Below the pieces are notes generated by a model, which had not been told where the DNA came from, made no database searches, and saw only the letters and a program-made list of their open reading frames with translations. From NCBI GenBank assembly GCA_946407735.1, contig CAMJPL010000006.1:38701-102700 (forward strand): 64,000 nucleotides of DNA, read 5' to 3'. The stretch's first letter is position 1, and each line of letters starts with the position of its first letter. Position numbers and translations under genes: made by a program. The DNA comes from an uncultured Clostridia bacterium (GTDB taxonomy: Bacteria; Bacillota; Clostridia; Oscillospirales; CAG-272). Positions 18,184 through 25,481 of this stretch are shown piece after piece.

Positions 18184-18214
18184 GATAATATCATCCAACC
18201 CATGATATGATCTT

Positions 18215-18249
18215 CCCCCGCCCGTGGAAACACGGGCGGGGGATTTTTT
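18215..18249 (+). terminator. Terminator of the expressed S-layer gene
   Basis: A 28-base GC-rich hairpin (18215-18242) followed by six T. It is the inverted twin of the terminator at 8286-8323. Confidence 0.93.
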
Positions 18250-18258
18250 CGATCGGTA

Positions 18259-18287
18259 TTGCCAAATAAAGCTTTTTGTGGTATAAT
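18259..18287 (+). promoter_or_regulatory. Promoter of candidate small RNA
   Basis: TTGCCA (18259-18264), 17 bp, TATAAT (18282-18287). Confidence 0.7.
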
Positions 18288-18293
18288 AAAAAT

Positions 18294-18422
18294 GCGGAGA
18301 AGCCCCGAATAAGCTGTTGGCACAGCTTATTCAGACGGCTGACGCAGACTTCATGTGGTAATCAGGGATTATTCATCCTCATCCGACAGATCGTCTGTGC
18401 GAGAGACGGTCTGTCTTCTTTT
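18294..18422 (+). ncRNA. Candidate structured small RNA, unknown family
   Basis: About 129 bases bounded by a good promoter and an intrinsic terminator hold no credible reading frame. A perfect 11-bp hairpin (GAATAAGCTGT/ACAGCTTATTC, 18308-18332 region) is enclosed by a GAAG/CTTC pairing. A small TAATC/GGATTA hairpin follows. The 3' end is a 12-bp hairpin (18385-18396 with 18404-18415, one G-T pair) and a TTCTTTT tract. I could not match it to 6S, SRP, tmRNA or RNase P RNA. It could also be an untranslated leader ending before the tRNA promoter. Confidence 0.5.
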
Positions 18423-18453
18423 ATGCGGGATAAAAATATTTTTCCAAAAACTA

Positions 18454-18482
18454 TTGACAAAACGGCTGAATTCTGGTATAAT
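18454..18482 (+). promoter_or_regulatory. Promoter of tRNA-Thr(GGT)
   Basis: Consensus TTGACA (18454-18459), 17 bp, TATAAT (18477-18482). Confidence 0.88.
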
Positions 18483-18513
18483 ATATAAGCGCTGTTAAAG
18501 CGCCGGTGGAAAT

Positions 18514-18589
<76 letters not shown>

Positions 18590-18593
18590 CGCG

Positions 18594-18628
18594 AAGACGT
18601 CCCGATAGATCGGGGCGTCTTGTTTTTT
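18594..18628 (+). terminator. Terminator after tRNA-Thr(GGT)
   Basis: Hairpin AAGACGTCCCGAT/TCGGGGCGTCTT (18594-18621) followed by GTTTTTTG. Confidence 0.85.
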
Positions 18629-18662
18629 GTTTTCAACGTCATTGCGGATACAAGGGAAACAC

Positions 18663-18690
18663 AAAAAATCCTCCGCTTCCGCGGAGGATC
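18663..18690 (-). terminator. Terminator after tRNA-Thr(CGT)
   Basis: Hairpin ATCCTCCGC/GCGGAGGAT (18668-18689), with a T-run on the minus strand. Confidence 0.85.
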
Positions 18691-18692
18691 TG

Positions 18693-18767
18693 TGGAGCTA
18701 ATGGTGGGATTCGGACCCACGACCTGCTGATTACGAATCAGCTGCACTACCCCTGTGCTACATTAGC
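18693..18767 (-). tRNA. tRNA-Thr (anticodon CGT)
   Basis: A 75-base cloverleaf with encoded CCA on the minus strand. The acceptor GCTAATG pairs with CATTAGC, and the anticodon loop reads TTCGTAA. It is convergent with the GGT isoacceptor, so two threonine tRNAs stand side by side. Confidence 0.95.
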
Positions 18768-18966
18768 GTATTATCTATTATACCATAAACTGCGGATTAT
18801 GTCAAGAGATAAAAAAGAAAATTAACATCCCGGGAAGTGCAACTCTCCTGTTCCGGCGGCAGGATGAAAAAGAAAAATAAATCTCCTGTTTAATTTTCGA
18901 TTAAGGTAACCGTGATATAATATACTCACAACAGAAAACCAGGGAAAAAGAAAGGAAATAAATATC

Positions 18967-20334
18967 ATGAAAAGATACAGAAGCTTCGCCATAATCCTCG
19001 CCGCCGTCATCACGGCTTCCTTCAACGGCTGCGGAGCGCTCGGCTATCTCTCCGCCGACGAAACGGCTGCATCGGGATCGTCCGAATCCCCGATCAGCGC
19101 GATATTCACTTCGGCAGACGTCAACGTCAGCTCGTCCTCAGTCTCCTCGTCGGCGTCGGCCGCGTCCTACACAGCCGCTTCGGGGGGAGTCCTCGACGGC
19201 TCCGGCATGTTCACCGAACGGGATCTGAAACAGTCGGCCGACACGTCTGAGGCGACGTACATCAAGGTGAGCGACGGCGAGACCGTCGATATCACCGAGG
19301 AAGGCGTATATGTCATATCCGGCAGCGCGAACGACTGCACGATCAGAGTTGAGGCTCCATCCGACGCCAAGGTGCAGCTCGTGCTCAGCGGCCTGACGAT
19401 AGAGAACGCCGATTTCCCGGCAATATATGTAGTCTCTGCTGATAAGGTGTTCATCACCAGCCAGGGCGACAATTCCCTCAACGTCACAGGCCAGTATGCG
19501 GCTGACGGCGACACCAATACCGACGCCGTGATCTACTCCCGCGACGATATCACTCTCTGCGGCGACGGGTCGCTTGAGATAGTATCGAGCTATGGCAACG
19601 GCATCTCGGGCAAGGACGACATCAAGATCACCGGCGGCGTATATACGATCAGATCAGCTCTCGACGGCATCGAGGCGAACGACTCGATCCGCGTATGCGG
19701 CGGCGACATCTCCGTCACGGCGAACAAGGACGGCTTCCAGGCCGAAAACGACGAGGACAACAGCCTCGGATACGTCTACATCGCCGGCGGCACGATCAGC
19801 GTAAAAGCCGCTGACGACGCCATCCACGCAACTACCGTGGTCCAGATCGACGGCGGAGAGCTCGATCTCACCGGCGCCGAGGGCATCGAGGGCACTTATA
19901 TCCAGATCAACGGCGGCGTGATCGACATCACCGCGTCCGACGACGGCGTAAACGCCGCGTACAAGAGCAAATCCTATACCCCGACCTTTGAGATGAACGA
20001 CGGCGAGCTCACGGTGGCCGTCGGTCAGGGCGACACCGACGCCATCGACTCCAACGGCGAGATAATCGTGAACGGCGGCACTATAAATATCACGGCTCAG
20101 ATGTCTTCGTTCGACTATGACGGCAGAGCGACCTACAACGGCGGAACGATCATTATCAACGGTCAGCAGGTAGACTCCATCCCGCAGTCGATGATGGGCG
20201 GCGGCATGGGCGGCTTCGGCGCCGGAGGCTTCGGCGCCGGTGGCTTCGGCGGAGGCTGGGGCGGCAATGCCGGCGGAAACACCGGCGGCTGGGGCGGAAG
20301 CTTCGGCGGCGGTTTCGGCAGGGGCAGAGGCTGA
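18967..20334 (+). CDS. Cthe_2159-like carbohydrate-binding beta-helix lipoprotein (DUF4353)
   Basis: The 455-residue protein has an N-terminal export signal ending FNGCG, a slightly atypical lipobox. A Ser/Ala-rich linker follows (about residues 30-75). The body is built of right-handed beta-helix rungs with recurring phrases such as ITGGVYTI, VCGGDISVTANKDGFQA, IDGGELDLT and INGGVIDITASDDGVNA. This is the pattern of the Cthe_2159 family, whose founding member binds cellulose and acidic sugars. The last 60 residues are Gly-rich (GGFGAGGFGAGG). An extended -10 (GTGATATAAT, 18912-18921) precedes it. I infer a surface polysaccharide-binding role. Confidence 0.8.
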   Translation: MKRYRSFAIILAAVITASFNGCGALGYLSADETAASGSSESPISAIFTSADVNVSSSSVSSSASAASYTAASGGVLDGSGMFTERDLKQSADTSEATYIKVSDGETVDITEEGVYVISGSANDCTIRVEAPSDAKVQLVLSGLTIENADFPAIYVVSADKVFITSQGDNSLNVTGQYAADGDTNTDAVIYSRDDITLCGDGSLEIVSSYGNGISGKDDIKITGGVYTIRSALDGIEANDSIRVCGGDISVTANKDGFQAENDEDNSLGYVYIAGGTISVKAADDAIHATTVVQIDGGELDLTGAEGIEGTYIQINGGVIDITASDDGVNAAYKSKSYTPTFEMNDGELTVAVGQGDTDAIDSNGEIIVNGGTINITAQMSSFDYDGRATYNGGTIIINGQQVDSIPQSMMGGGMGGFGAGGFGAGGFGGGWGGNAGGNTGGWGGSFGGGFGRGRG

Positions 20335-20344
20335 GAGGAATATA

Positions 20345-20372
20345 AAAAAGGACTCGCGCGAGTCCTTTTTTT
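20345..20372. terminator. Bidirectional terminator between convergent genes
   Basis: GGACTCGCGCGAGTCC (20350-20365) flanked by A5 and T7. It can serve both the beta-helix gene and the transporter gene. Confidence 0.88.
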
Positions 20373-20379
20373 GATGCTT

Positions 20380-21270
20380 TCAACAGCCGTCCGACGCCTT
20401 TTCGTGAGCGCTTCCCATTCTGCCGCCGACGCTGATTATCACAACGGCGGCGAGGACGAGGATTATCCCGCCGACGCTCAGGACCGTCACCGGCTCATGC
20501 CGGAAGACCATCCCGCAGACGGCGGCGACGGCGGGCTCGAAGGTCGCCAGCACCGACGCCCTCGTAGGCTCGGTGCCGGAAAGCCCGTATGTGTACATCG
20601 CGTAGGTAAGAGCCCCCGATACCATCGCCATGAGCAGCAGCATCCCGGCGCGCGGAAGCGTAAGCGCCGGCCATCCGCCGGATATGACGGCGACGGGAAC
20701 GGTCGCCGCCGCAGAGAAGATGAACGTCCAGAGCGTCACCGTCAGCGGCCTGTATTTTTGAAGCGCCGTCCGCCCGATCACGCTGTACAGACCGTAGCAG
20801 AAGCCGCTCGCTATTCCGAATATCACTCCCGCCGCGTCGAAGCCGCCGCTGCCGCCAGACATCGACACCGCCGCGCAGCCGGCGAAGGCTATCGGGACCG
20901 CCGTGAGCTTGGCGGCGGTCAGCTTCTCATGGTAGATCGCTCTCGACATGATCATGATGAAGACCGGGGCGGTGTAGAGCAGCACGGCGGCCGGGCCCAT
21001 GCCGATTCGCTGTATCGAGGCGAAATAGAAGAAATTGAAGGCGGCGAAGCTGGCTATCCCCATCCCGGCGAAGATCGGAAGATCGCGCGGGGAAACCCTG
21101 AGCGCCTTGCGGTCCGTGACGGCGAGCAGCAGGGCGAGCGCCGCCGCCGTCACCGCCGAGCGCACCGCGATTATATGGACGAGCGAATAGTCGTCAGCCG
21201 TGAGGGCCGACACGAACAGCCCGGTTATCCCCCACAGGCATGACGCGAGTATGATGAGAAAGGATTTCAT
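20380..21270 (-). CDS. EamA/DMT-family transporter
   Basis: The 296-residue protein has about ten hydrophobic segments arranged as two EamA halves. The first contains LWGITGLFVSAL and the second FGIASGFCYGLYSVIGRTALQKY. DMT transporters export or import small metabolites or amino acids; the substrate is not predictable. Its ATG at 21270 directly abuts the stop codon of the PIN toxin gene, so it may be translated as the third gene of the antitoxin-toxin operon. That would be an unusual passenger. Confidence 0.85.
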   Translation of the reverse strand: MKSFLIILASCLWGITGLFVSALTADDYSLVHIIAVRSAVTAAALALLLAVTDRKALRVSPRDLPIFAGMGIASFAAFNFFYFASIQRIGMGPAAVLLYTAPVFIMIMSRAIYHEKLTAAKLTAVPIAFAGCAAVSMSGGSGGFDAAGVIFGIASGFCYGLYSVIGRTALQKYRPLTVTLWTFIFSAAATVPVAVISGGWPALTLPRAGMLLLMAMVSGALTYAMYTYGLSGTEPTRASVLATFEPAVAAVCGMVFRHEPVTVLSVGGIILVLAAVVIISVGGRMGSAHEKASDGC

Positions 21271-21702
21271 TTATATGCCTGATGCTTTGTCAACGATATC
21301 GAGAAATTCCGCCGGTGTTACGATGAATCGCCTCGCTGGAAAATGCTTCATGTTCCCCGTGACGAGATACGCTTCGGTGTCGTTTCTGGCTTCAAGAGTG
21401 ACTTCATAGAATACTATATCGTTTTTGTCTTTCACTTCCGCCATCTCTGCGCTGTCAGGATGTCCTGCCTCGAGAGATGTCCCAAGCGTGAGGAAAAGGT
21501 CGGTTACCGCGTCGATGATCCCGGCGCCGAAGTCATATTTCTTTTTTCTGCCGAGTACCTCCCTGTATTCGGCGAGGATTTTCTCGCTGTACAGTGGATG
21601 GACTTTTTTATCGGCTATCAGGTTTATGACTTTATCCGGATTTGACCCTTTTTTCAGGAGAGCGGACACCAGAACATTTGTGTCGATCACCGCGTATATC
21701 AT
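21271..21702 (-). CDS. PIN-domain toxin
   Basis: The 143-residue protein belongs to the PIN-family toxin components of type II toxin-antitoxin systems, usually RNA-cleaving nucleases. The N terminus AVIDTNVLVSALLK supplies the first acidic metal ligand. Further acidic residues appear in KILAEYREVL, VKDKNDIVFYE and the TGNMKHFP region. Its start overlaps the antitoxin stop by four bases (21699-21702), indicating coupled translation. The antitoxin-first order is classic. Confidence 0.85.
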   Translation of the reverse strand: MIYAVIDTNVLVSALLKKGSNPDKVINLIADKKVHPLYSEKILAEYREVLGRKKKYDFGAGIIDAVTDLFLTLGTSLEAGHPDSAEMAEVKDKNDIVFYEVTLEARNDTEAYLVTGNMKHFPARRFIVTPAEFLDIVDKASGI

Positions 21703-22085
21703 GACGCTTTTTCCATTTTTTCACCGGGATCGGACATATCGCCGTCTGCCGCGGCTCTTTCGGCTCTGGATCTGTCTATTTCGTCATTGATCTCATCATC
21801 CGAGAGATCGGAAAATCCCATCTTTTCTGCCTTGTCCTGAGCTTCCGCCAGGGCGGTCCTGAATCGGCGTATGACCTCGCTCTCTTTTTCCGCTCTGCTT
21901 TTTGCTCTTGTGAAGTCATCCATTTTATCCAATTTCATTTCAAAAGGCAGCCCGTTTTCAATGATCAGTCTTTCAAAACAGATCTTCATCGCGCTGTTAA
22001 GATCCAGCCCTATTTCTTTGCATATCTTATCGGCGCGTTTTTTCTTTTCATCGTCCACCCTGAACTGCACAAGCACGCTCGCCAT
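21699..22085 (-). CDS. RelB/DinJ-type antitoxin
   Basis: The 128-residue protein starts with a ribbon-helix-helix region (MASVLVQFRVDDEKKKRADK) typical of RelB/DinJ antitoxins. A long charged C-terminal tail follows and presumably wraps the PIN toxin. I start it at ATG 22085 because GGGAGGG lies seven bases upstream; an earlier ATG at 22127 is inside the operator. The tail is longer than that of ordinary DinJ (about 86 aa). The dimer probably represses its own promoter through the 40-bp palindrome just upstream. Confidence 0.83.
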   Translation of the reverse strand: MASVLVQFRVDDEKKKRADKICKEIGLDLNSAMKICFERLIIENGLPFEMKLDKMDDFTRAKSRAEKESEVIRRFRTALAEAQDKAEKMGFSDLSDDEINDEIDRSRAERAAADGDMSDPGEKMEKAS

Positions 22086-22107
22086 GATCGTATCCCTCCC
22101 ATTAAAA

Positions 22108-22164
22108 ATGATGTATAACATATTCATCTGAATACATTATACATCATCTGTCATCATTTGTCAA
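22108..22164 (-). promoter_or_regulatory. Autoregulated promoter and operator of the toxin-antitoxin operon
   Basis: TTGACA (22164-22159), 17 bp, TATAAT (22141-22136). A hyphenated palindrome with perfect 11-bp arms (ATGATGTATAA at 22108-22118, TTATACATCAT at 22137-22147) overlaps the -10 box. A nested ATTC/GAAT pair lies inside. A bound RHH dimer would block polymerase. Confidence 0.8.
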
Positions 22165-22196
22165 CGGATATATGTGAAAAATCGCCGGACTTTGTG

Positions 22197-23567
22197 TCAG
22201 TCGATGACCTCGGTGCTCTCGTTCACCCGCCTTGTCGAGAATTCGCTTCTTCTCAGCGGACGGCTGTCGGTTTCGCACTCTCCCGACTGGCTGTCGGTCG
22301 GATCGTATCTGTCATACCGCTTTTCCGGCGACAGCGGGGTCATGAAGCGGCGGTTGCAGGCTATCCGCCTCGGATCGACGTGACCGAAATAGAAATCGCG
22401 GCGGGAGACTCCCTCTATCGTCGAATGTCCGTCGCCGTTCGTCGGGTCGCAGAACAGCCAGCCGTACGGCGCGACGTAGAACCTCGCCCAGTCGTGGCTC
22501 CCGATGTGGCCGAATTTGCAGGAATGCGCCGACTCCCATCTCGCCGGGATGCCGGCGATGCGGCAGAGGGTGATGAACAGGAGCGCCTGCACACCGCAGT
22601 CGCCGCGGCGGTTGACGGCGGCGAACTCGGCGATGTTGTCTATCGAGCCGTAGCTGCGCATATACGAGTAGACGAGGTGATCCATCATCCAGTCGTAGAA
22701 GCGGCGGGCGCGGATGAGGGGATTCGTCTCCCCGGCGGAAAGCTCCTTCTCGAGCGCCCTGAGATACGGCGTGAAGCGGATGTGCGGCCACTGCTCGGAT
22801 AGATCGTCCGGCGAGACGTCGCTGCCCGGCAGATCGCACGACGCGATGTCCGGGTCCAGCCGGTGATACGGCTCGCGGCGGGTGAGGGAATATGACAGGC
22901 TGAACGTCATCCCGTCTCTGTACGGAGCGGTGAAGCGCACGGTCCTCTGCGCCGCGTCCTCCGGCCCGGCGAGTATCTCTCCCTCGGAGCCGGTTATCTC
23001 CGCCGACCATTCTATGCCGCTCTGCGTGTCGGTGGGTATCGGCAGCGGGAGATGCCCGATGACCGTCTCGCCGTCGGCAAGATCGGGCGACGATATCTTC
23101 ATCGTATGGCTTATCTTCATGCAGACGGCGCACTCGCCGCGCTCCTTCATACGCTTTATCGTGAGATCGGTCTCGGAGGGCCTGCCGTCGTCGTCATCGG
23201 GGGGCAGCGTCTCGGAGGGCGAGTGTATCTCGGCGGCGGCCGGGAAATCCTCGTGGAAGCGTATCTCATTGTTCACCAGCCTCCATTCGGCGCGTCCGTC
23301 CTCCATCATGGCGGTCAGCTGGGCCGGAGTGAAGTCGGGACGGGCGTTCCTTATCACGCCGAGCGCCTCGTCGAAGGTGAGGCAGTACTCGTCGGCTATT
23401 CGGACGGCGGTCTCCCTCTCGAGCAGCAGCGCCGAGCGCATGGCGTCCGGGATGTCGCGGGAGAGCCAGAAATCTATCTGCCTGAGCTCATCCTCGGTGC
23501 GGCCGGAGTATTTGTACATCATCACGTTTTCGGGAAGGGAATAGGCGAGGGCGCTGTAATCTGTCAT
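22197..23567 (-). CDS. Transglutaminase-like (papain-fold) domain protein
   Basis: The 456-residue protein has a transglutaminase core near residues 300-410. Visible catalytic elements are the Cys in NRRGDCGVQALLF, the His in GSHDWARFY and the Asp in LFCDPTNGDG. The N-terminal 270 residues contain a helical part and a beta-sandwich-like part. No signal peptide is evident. I start at ATG 23567, which has GAGGTGG upstream. An ATG at 23600 would coincide with the transcription start of the promoter at 23608-23636. Such proteins may be proteases or amidases; the substrate is unknown. Confidence 0.78.
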   Translation of the reverse strand: MTDYSALAYSLPENVMMYKYSGRTEDELRQIDFWLSRDIPDAMRSALLLERETAVRIADEYCLTFDEALGVIRNARPDFTPAQLTAMMEDGRAEWRLVNNEIRFHEDFPAAAEIHSPSETLPPDDDDGRPSETDLTIKRMKERGECAVCMKISHTMKISSPDLADGETVIGHLPLPIPTDTQSGIEWSAEITGSEGEILAGPEDAAQRTVRFTAPYRDGMTFSLSYSLTRREPYHRLDPDIASCDLPGSDVSPDDLSEQWPHIRFTPYLRALEKELSAGETNPLIRARRFYDWMMDHLVYSYMRSYGSIDNIAEFAAVNRRGDCGVQALLFITLCRIAGIPARWESAHSCKFGHIGSHDWARFYVAPYGWLFCDPTNGDGHSTIEGVSRRDFYFGHVDPRRIACNRRFMTPLSPEKRYDRYDPTDSQSGECETDSRPLRRSEFSTRRVNESTEVID

Positions 23568-23607
23568 CTTTTCCACCTCAGGGCTGATATTGTGCTTCAT
23601 TGTTTAT

Positions 23608-23636
23608 ATTATACCTCATGCCGGATGCAAATTCAA
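23608..23636 (-). promoter_or_regulatory. Promoter of transglutaminase-like gene
   Basis: TTGAAT (23636-23631), 17 bp, TATAAT (23613-23608) on the minus strand. Confidence 0.75.
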
Positions 23637-23682
23637 GAGGAAAAGCGATTTTGTTAAATTTCGCGATTATGGCTCGGCGGAC

Positions 23683-23711
23683 TTGACTTTTTTTATGGAA
23701 AGTATTATAAT
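23683..23711 (+). promoter_or_regulatory. Promoter of first solute-binding protein gene
   Basis: TTGACT (23683-23688), 17 bp, TATAAT (23706-23711). Confidence 0.8.
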
Positions 23712-23751
23712 TATTAAGATAAATTTAGCGAACTACCCGGAGGAAAAGTCA

Positions 23752-25266
23752 ATGACAGGCGAAAACACAACGAAGCGCATTCTGAGCATTCTTCTGGCCG
23801 CGCTGATAGGCGGAGGGGCGCTTGCCGCATGCGGTGAGCAGGCTGACACCGGCGCTCCCGCCTCTACCACCGCCGCCTCGGACGGAAACGCTGTCGCCGA
23901 TACGACAGCTGAGGAAACGACGAGGCATATGCCCGATCTCCCCGATCAGGACCTCGGCGGACGCGAGTTCAACATCGTTCTCGGCGGAAACGAGGAGCAC
24001 GGCATCACTCCCGACGACATCAGCGCCGAGGAGCAGACCGGCGACACCATCAACGACGCCCGTTATGAGCGCAATCTGCACGTTCAGGAGAAGTTCAACA
24101 TCAAGCTCGTCTCCATCGTCTGCAACACCGGAACCGGCGGAGACTCGATGAACAAGGTGAAGAAGGCTGTCACCGCCGGCGACACGACCTATGACGCCGC
24201 CTTCCTCGGAGGGTACGATACCTGTTCTCTCGCCAGAAACGGCATGCTGTACGATATGTACACCATCCCGAATCTCGATCTGTCTCAGGAGTGGTGGGAT
24301 CAGAACGCCAACAACGCGCTGACGATCAAAAACCATATGTTCTATACCACCGGCGATATCTCGACCTTTGACGACGACGCGACGTATGTTATCATGTTCA
24401 ACAAGCGTCTCGCCAACAACGTAGGTCTTCCGAACTTCTACGAGATGGTGAAGAACGGCACTTGGACGCTCGACAACTATAAGGCCAACGCCGTGACCGT
24501 CCATGAGGATCTCAACGGCGACGGCGTCTTCGATCAGAACGACCGCTACGGCATCCTGATCTGGGACGACTCGATGATGGGCGTCGTCAACTCCACCGGC
24601 ACGAAGTGCTGCATCGTCAACGACAACGGCGAGATAGAGCTCACCATCTTCAACGACAAGGTCGTAAACGCCATTTCCTCCTTCTTCGAGGTGGCCTTCG
24701 ACAACGCGGTATCGATCACTTATCAGCGCTCGAAGTACGGCGGCTGGGACGGCAACCTCTGCACCAGCATGTTCATCTCCGATCAGGCTCTCTTCTGGAT
24801 GCGCCTGATGCTCGACGTCGCCAACCTCCGCAACATGGAGACCGACTTCGGCATCCTGCCGTATATGAAGTACGACGAGTCCACGCCCGAGTATTACTGC
24901 ACCGAGGGCTCGTGGCACTCGATCTTCGTCTGCGTGCCGATCAGCATATCCGATCCCGAGCTCACCGGCGCGGTGCTCGAGATGCTCGCGGCCGAGGGCA
25001 GATACACCACGACTCCGGCTTACTATGACGTCGCCCTCAAGGGCAAGTACGCCCGCGACGAGGAATCCCTCGAAATGCTCGACATCATCGTCAAGTCCCG
25101 CTGCTACGATCTCGGCTGGTATTACGCCATCGGCGGATACAATGAGGAAGTCATGAACCTGCTCCGCAACTTCAAGGACGGCTTCACCACAATGTACGAG
25201 AAGAAGGCCACCAAGGCTCAGAAGGACATCGACAAGATCAACGCCGCTTTCGATGAGATAGGCTGA
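23752..25266 (+). CDS. Extracellular solute-binding lipoprotein 1
   Basis: The 504-residue protein has a signal peptide ending in lipobox LAAC (Cys near residue 25). An Ala/Thr/Ser/Glu linker follows, then a family-1-type solute-binding fold. Near its middle is DLNGDGVFDQNDRYG, an EF-hand-like calcium loop also known in the alginate-binding proteins AlgQ1/AlgQ2. CGGAGG precedes the ATG at 23752. No ABC permease or ATPase gene is adjacent, so it must use permeases encoded elsewhere or act alone. A strong terminator follows. A saccharide ligand is likely but unproven. Confidence 0.85.
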   Translation: MTGENTTKRILSILLAALIGGGALAACGEQADTGAPASTTAASDGNAVADTTAEETTRHMPDLPDQDLGGREFNIVLGGNEEHGITPDDISAEEQTGDTINDARYERNLHVQEKFNIKLVSIVCNTGTGGDSMNKVKKAVTAGDTTYDAAFLGGYDTCSLARNGMLYDMYTIPNLDLSQEWWDQNANNALTIKNHMFYTTGDISTFDDDATYVIMFNKRLANNVGLPNFYEMVKNGTWTLDNYKANAVTVHEDLNGDGVFDQNDRYGILIWDDSMMGVVNSTGTKCCIVNDNGEIELTIFNDKVVNAISSFFEVAFDNAVSITYQRSKYGGWDGNLCTSMFISDQALFWMRLMLDVANLRNMETDFGILPYMKYDESTPEYYCTEGSWHSIFVCVPISISDPELTGAVLEMLAAEGRYTTTPAYYDVALKGKYARDEESLEMLDIIVKSRCYDLGWYYAIGGYNEEVMNLLRNFKDGFTTMYEKKATKAQKDIDKINAAFDEIG

Positions 25267-25290
25267 TTATTCAGGAATATACATTATTTT

Positions 25291-25328
25291 CCCCGGCATT
25301 CCGAGAAGGAATGCCGGGGAAATTTTTA
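25291..25328 (+). terminator. Terminator of solute-binding protein 1 gene
   Basis: Hairpin CCCCGGCATTCC/GGAATGCCGGGG (25291-25319) followed by AAATTTTTAT. Confidence 0.85.
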
Positions 25329-25356
25329 TAGCTTATTATATTTGTTCATATGTATC

Positions 25357-25458
25357 GGAAGTCTTTGAAGGACAGGATGGGGTTTGTTGAAGGGAAGGAA
25401 AGTTTCTTCGGGAATAAGTCCGCTTTGCGGACTTATTCAAAGTTTTTTCTTCCCTTCA
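25357..25458 (+). repeat. Tagged palindromic intergenic repeat, copy D (composite)
   Basis: A GGAAGTCTTTGAAGG tag leads into outer arms TGAAGGGAAG/CTTCCCTTCA (25388-25397, 25449-25458). They enclose a perfect GAATAAGTCCGC/GCGGACTTATTC hairpin (near 25412-25438). It is the least regular family member. The inner hairpin resembles the one in copy C. Confidence 0.65.
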
Positions 25459-25481
25459 CCAAGGATATTCATATATCCGCA

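Noticed and set aside
14167..18198. 1343-codon open frame antisense to the expressed S-layer gene, and a similar 912-codon frame at 10006-12744
   Set aside because: They mirror the codon bias of the sense genes, which avoid TTA, CTA and TCA. They have no start signals, signal peptide or protein-like sequence.
18294..18422. 6S, SRP, tmRNA or RNase P RNA at this locus
   Set aside because: Expected conserved segments (for example GGAAGGAAGCA of SRP RNA or the tmRNA tRNA-like ends) are absent.
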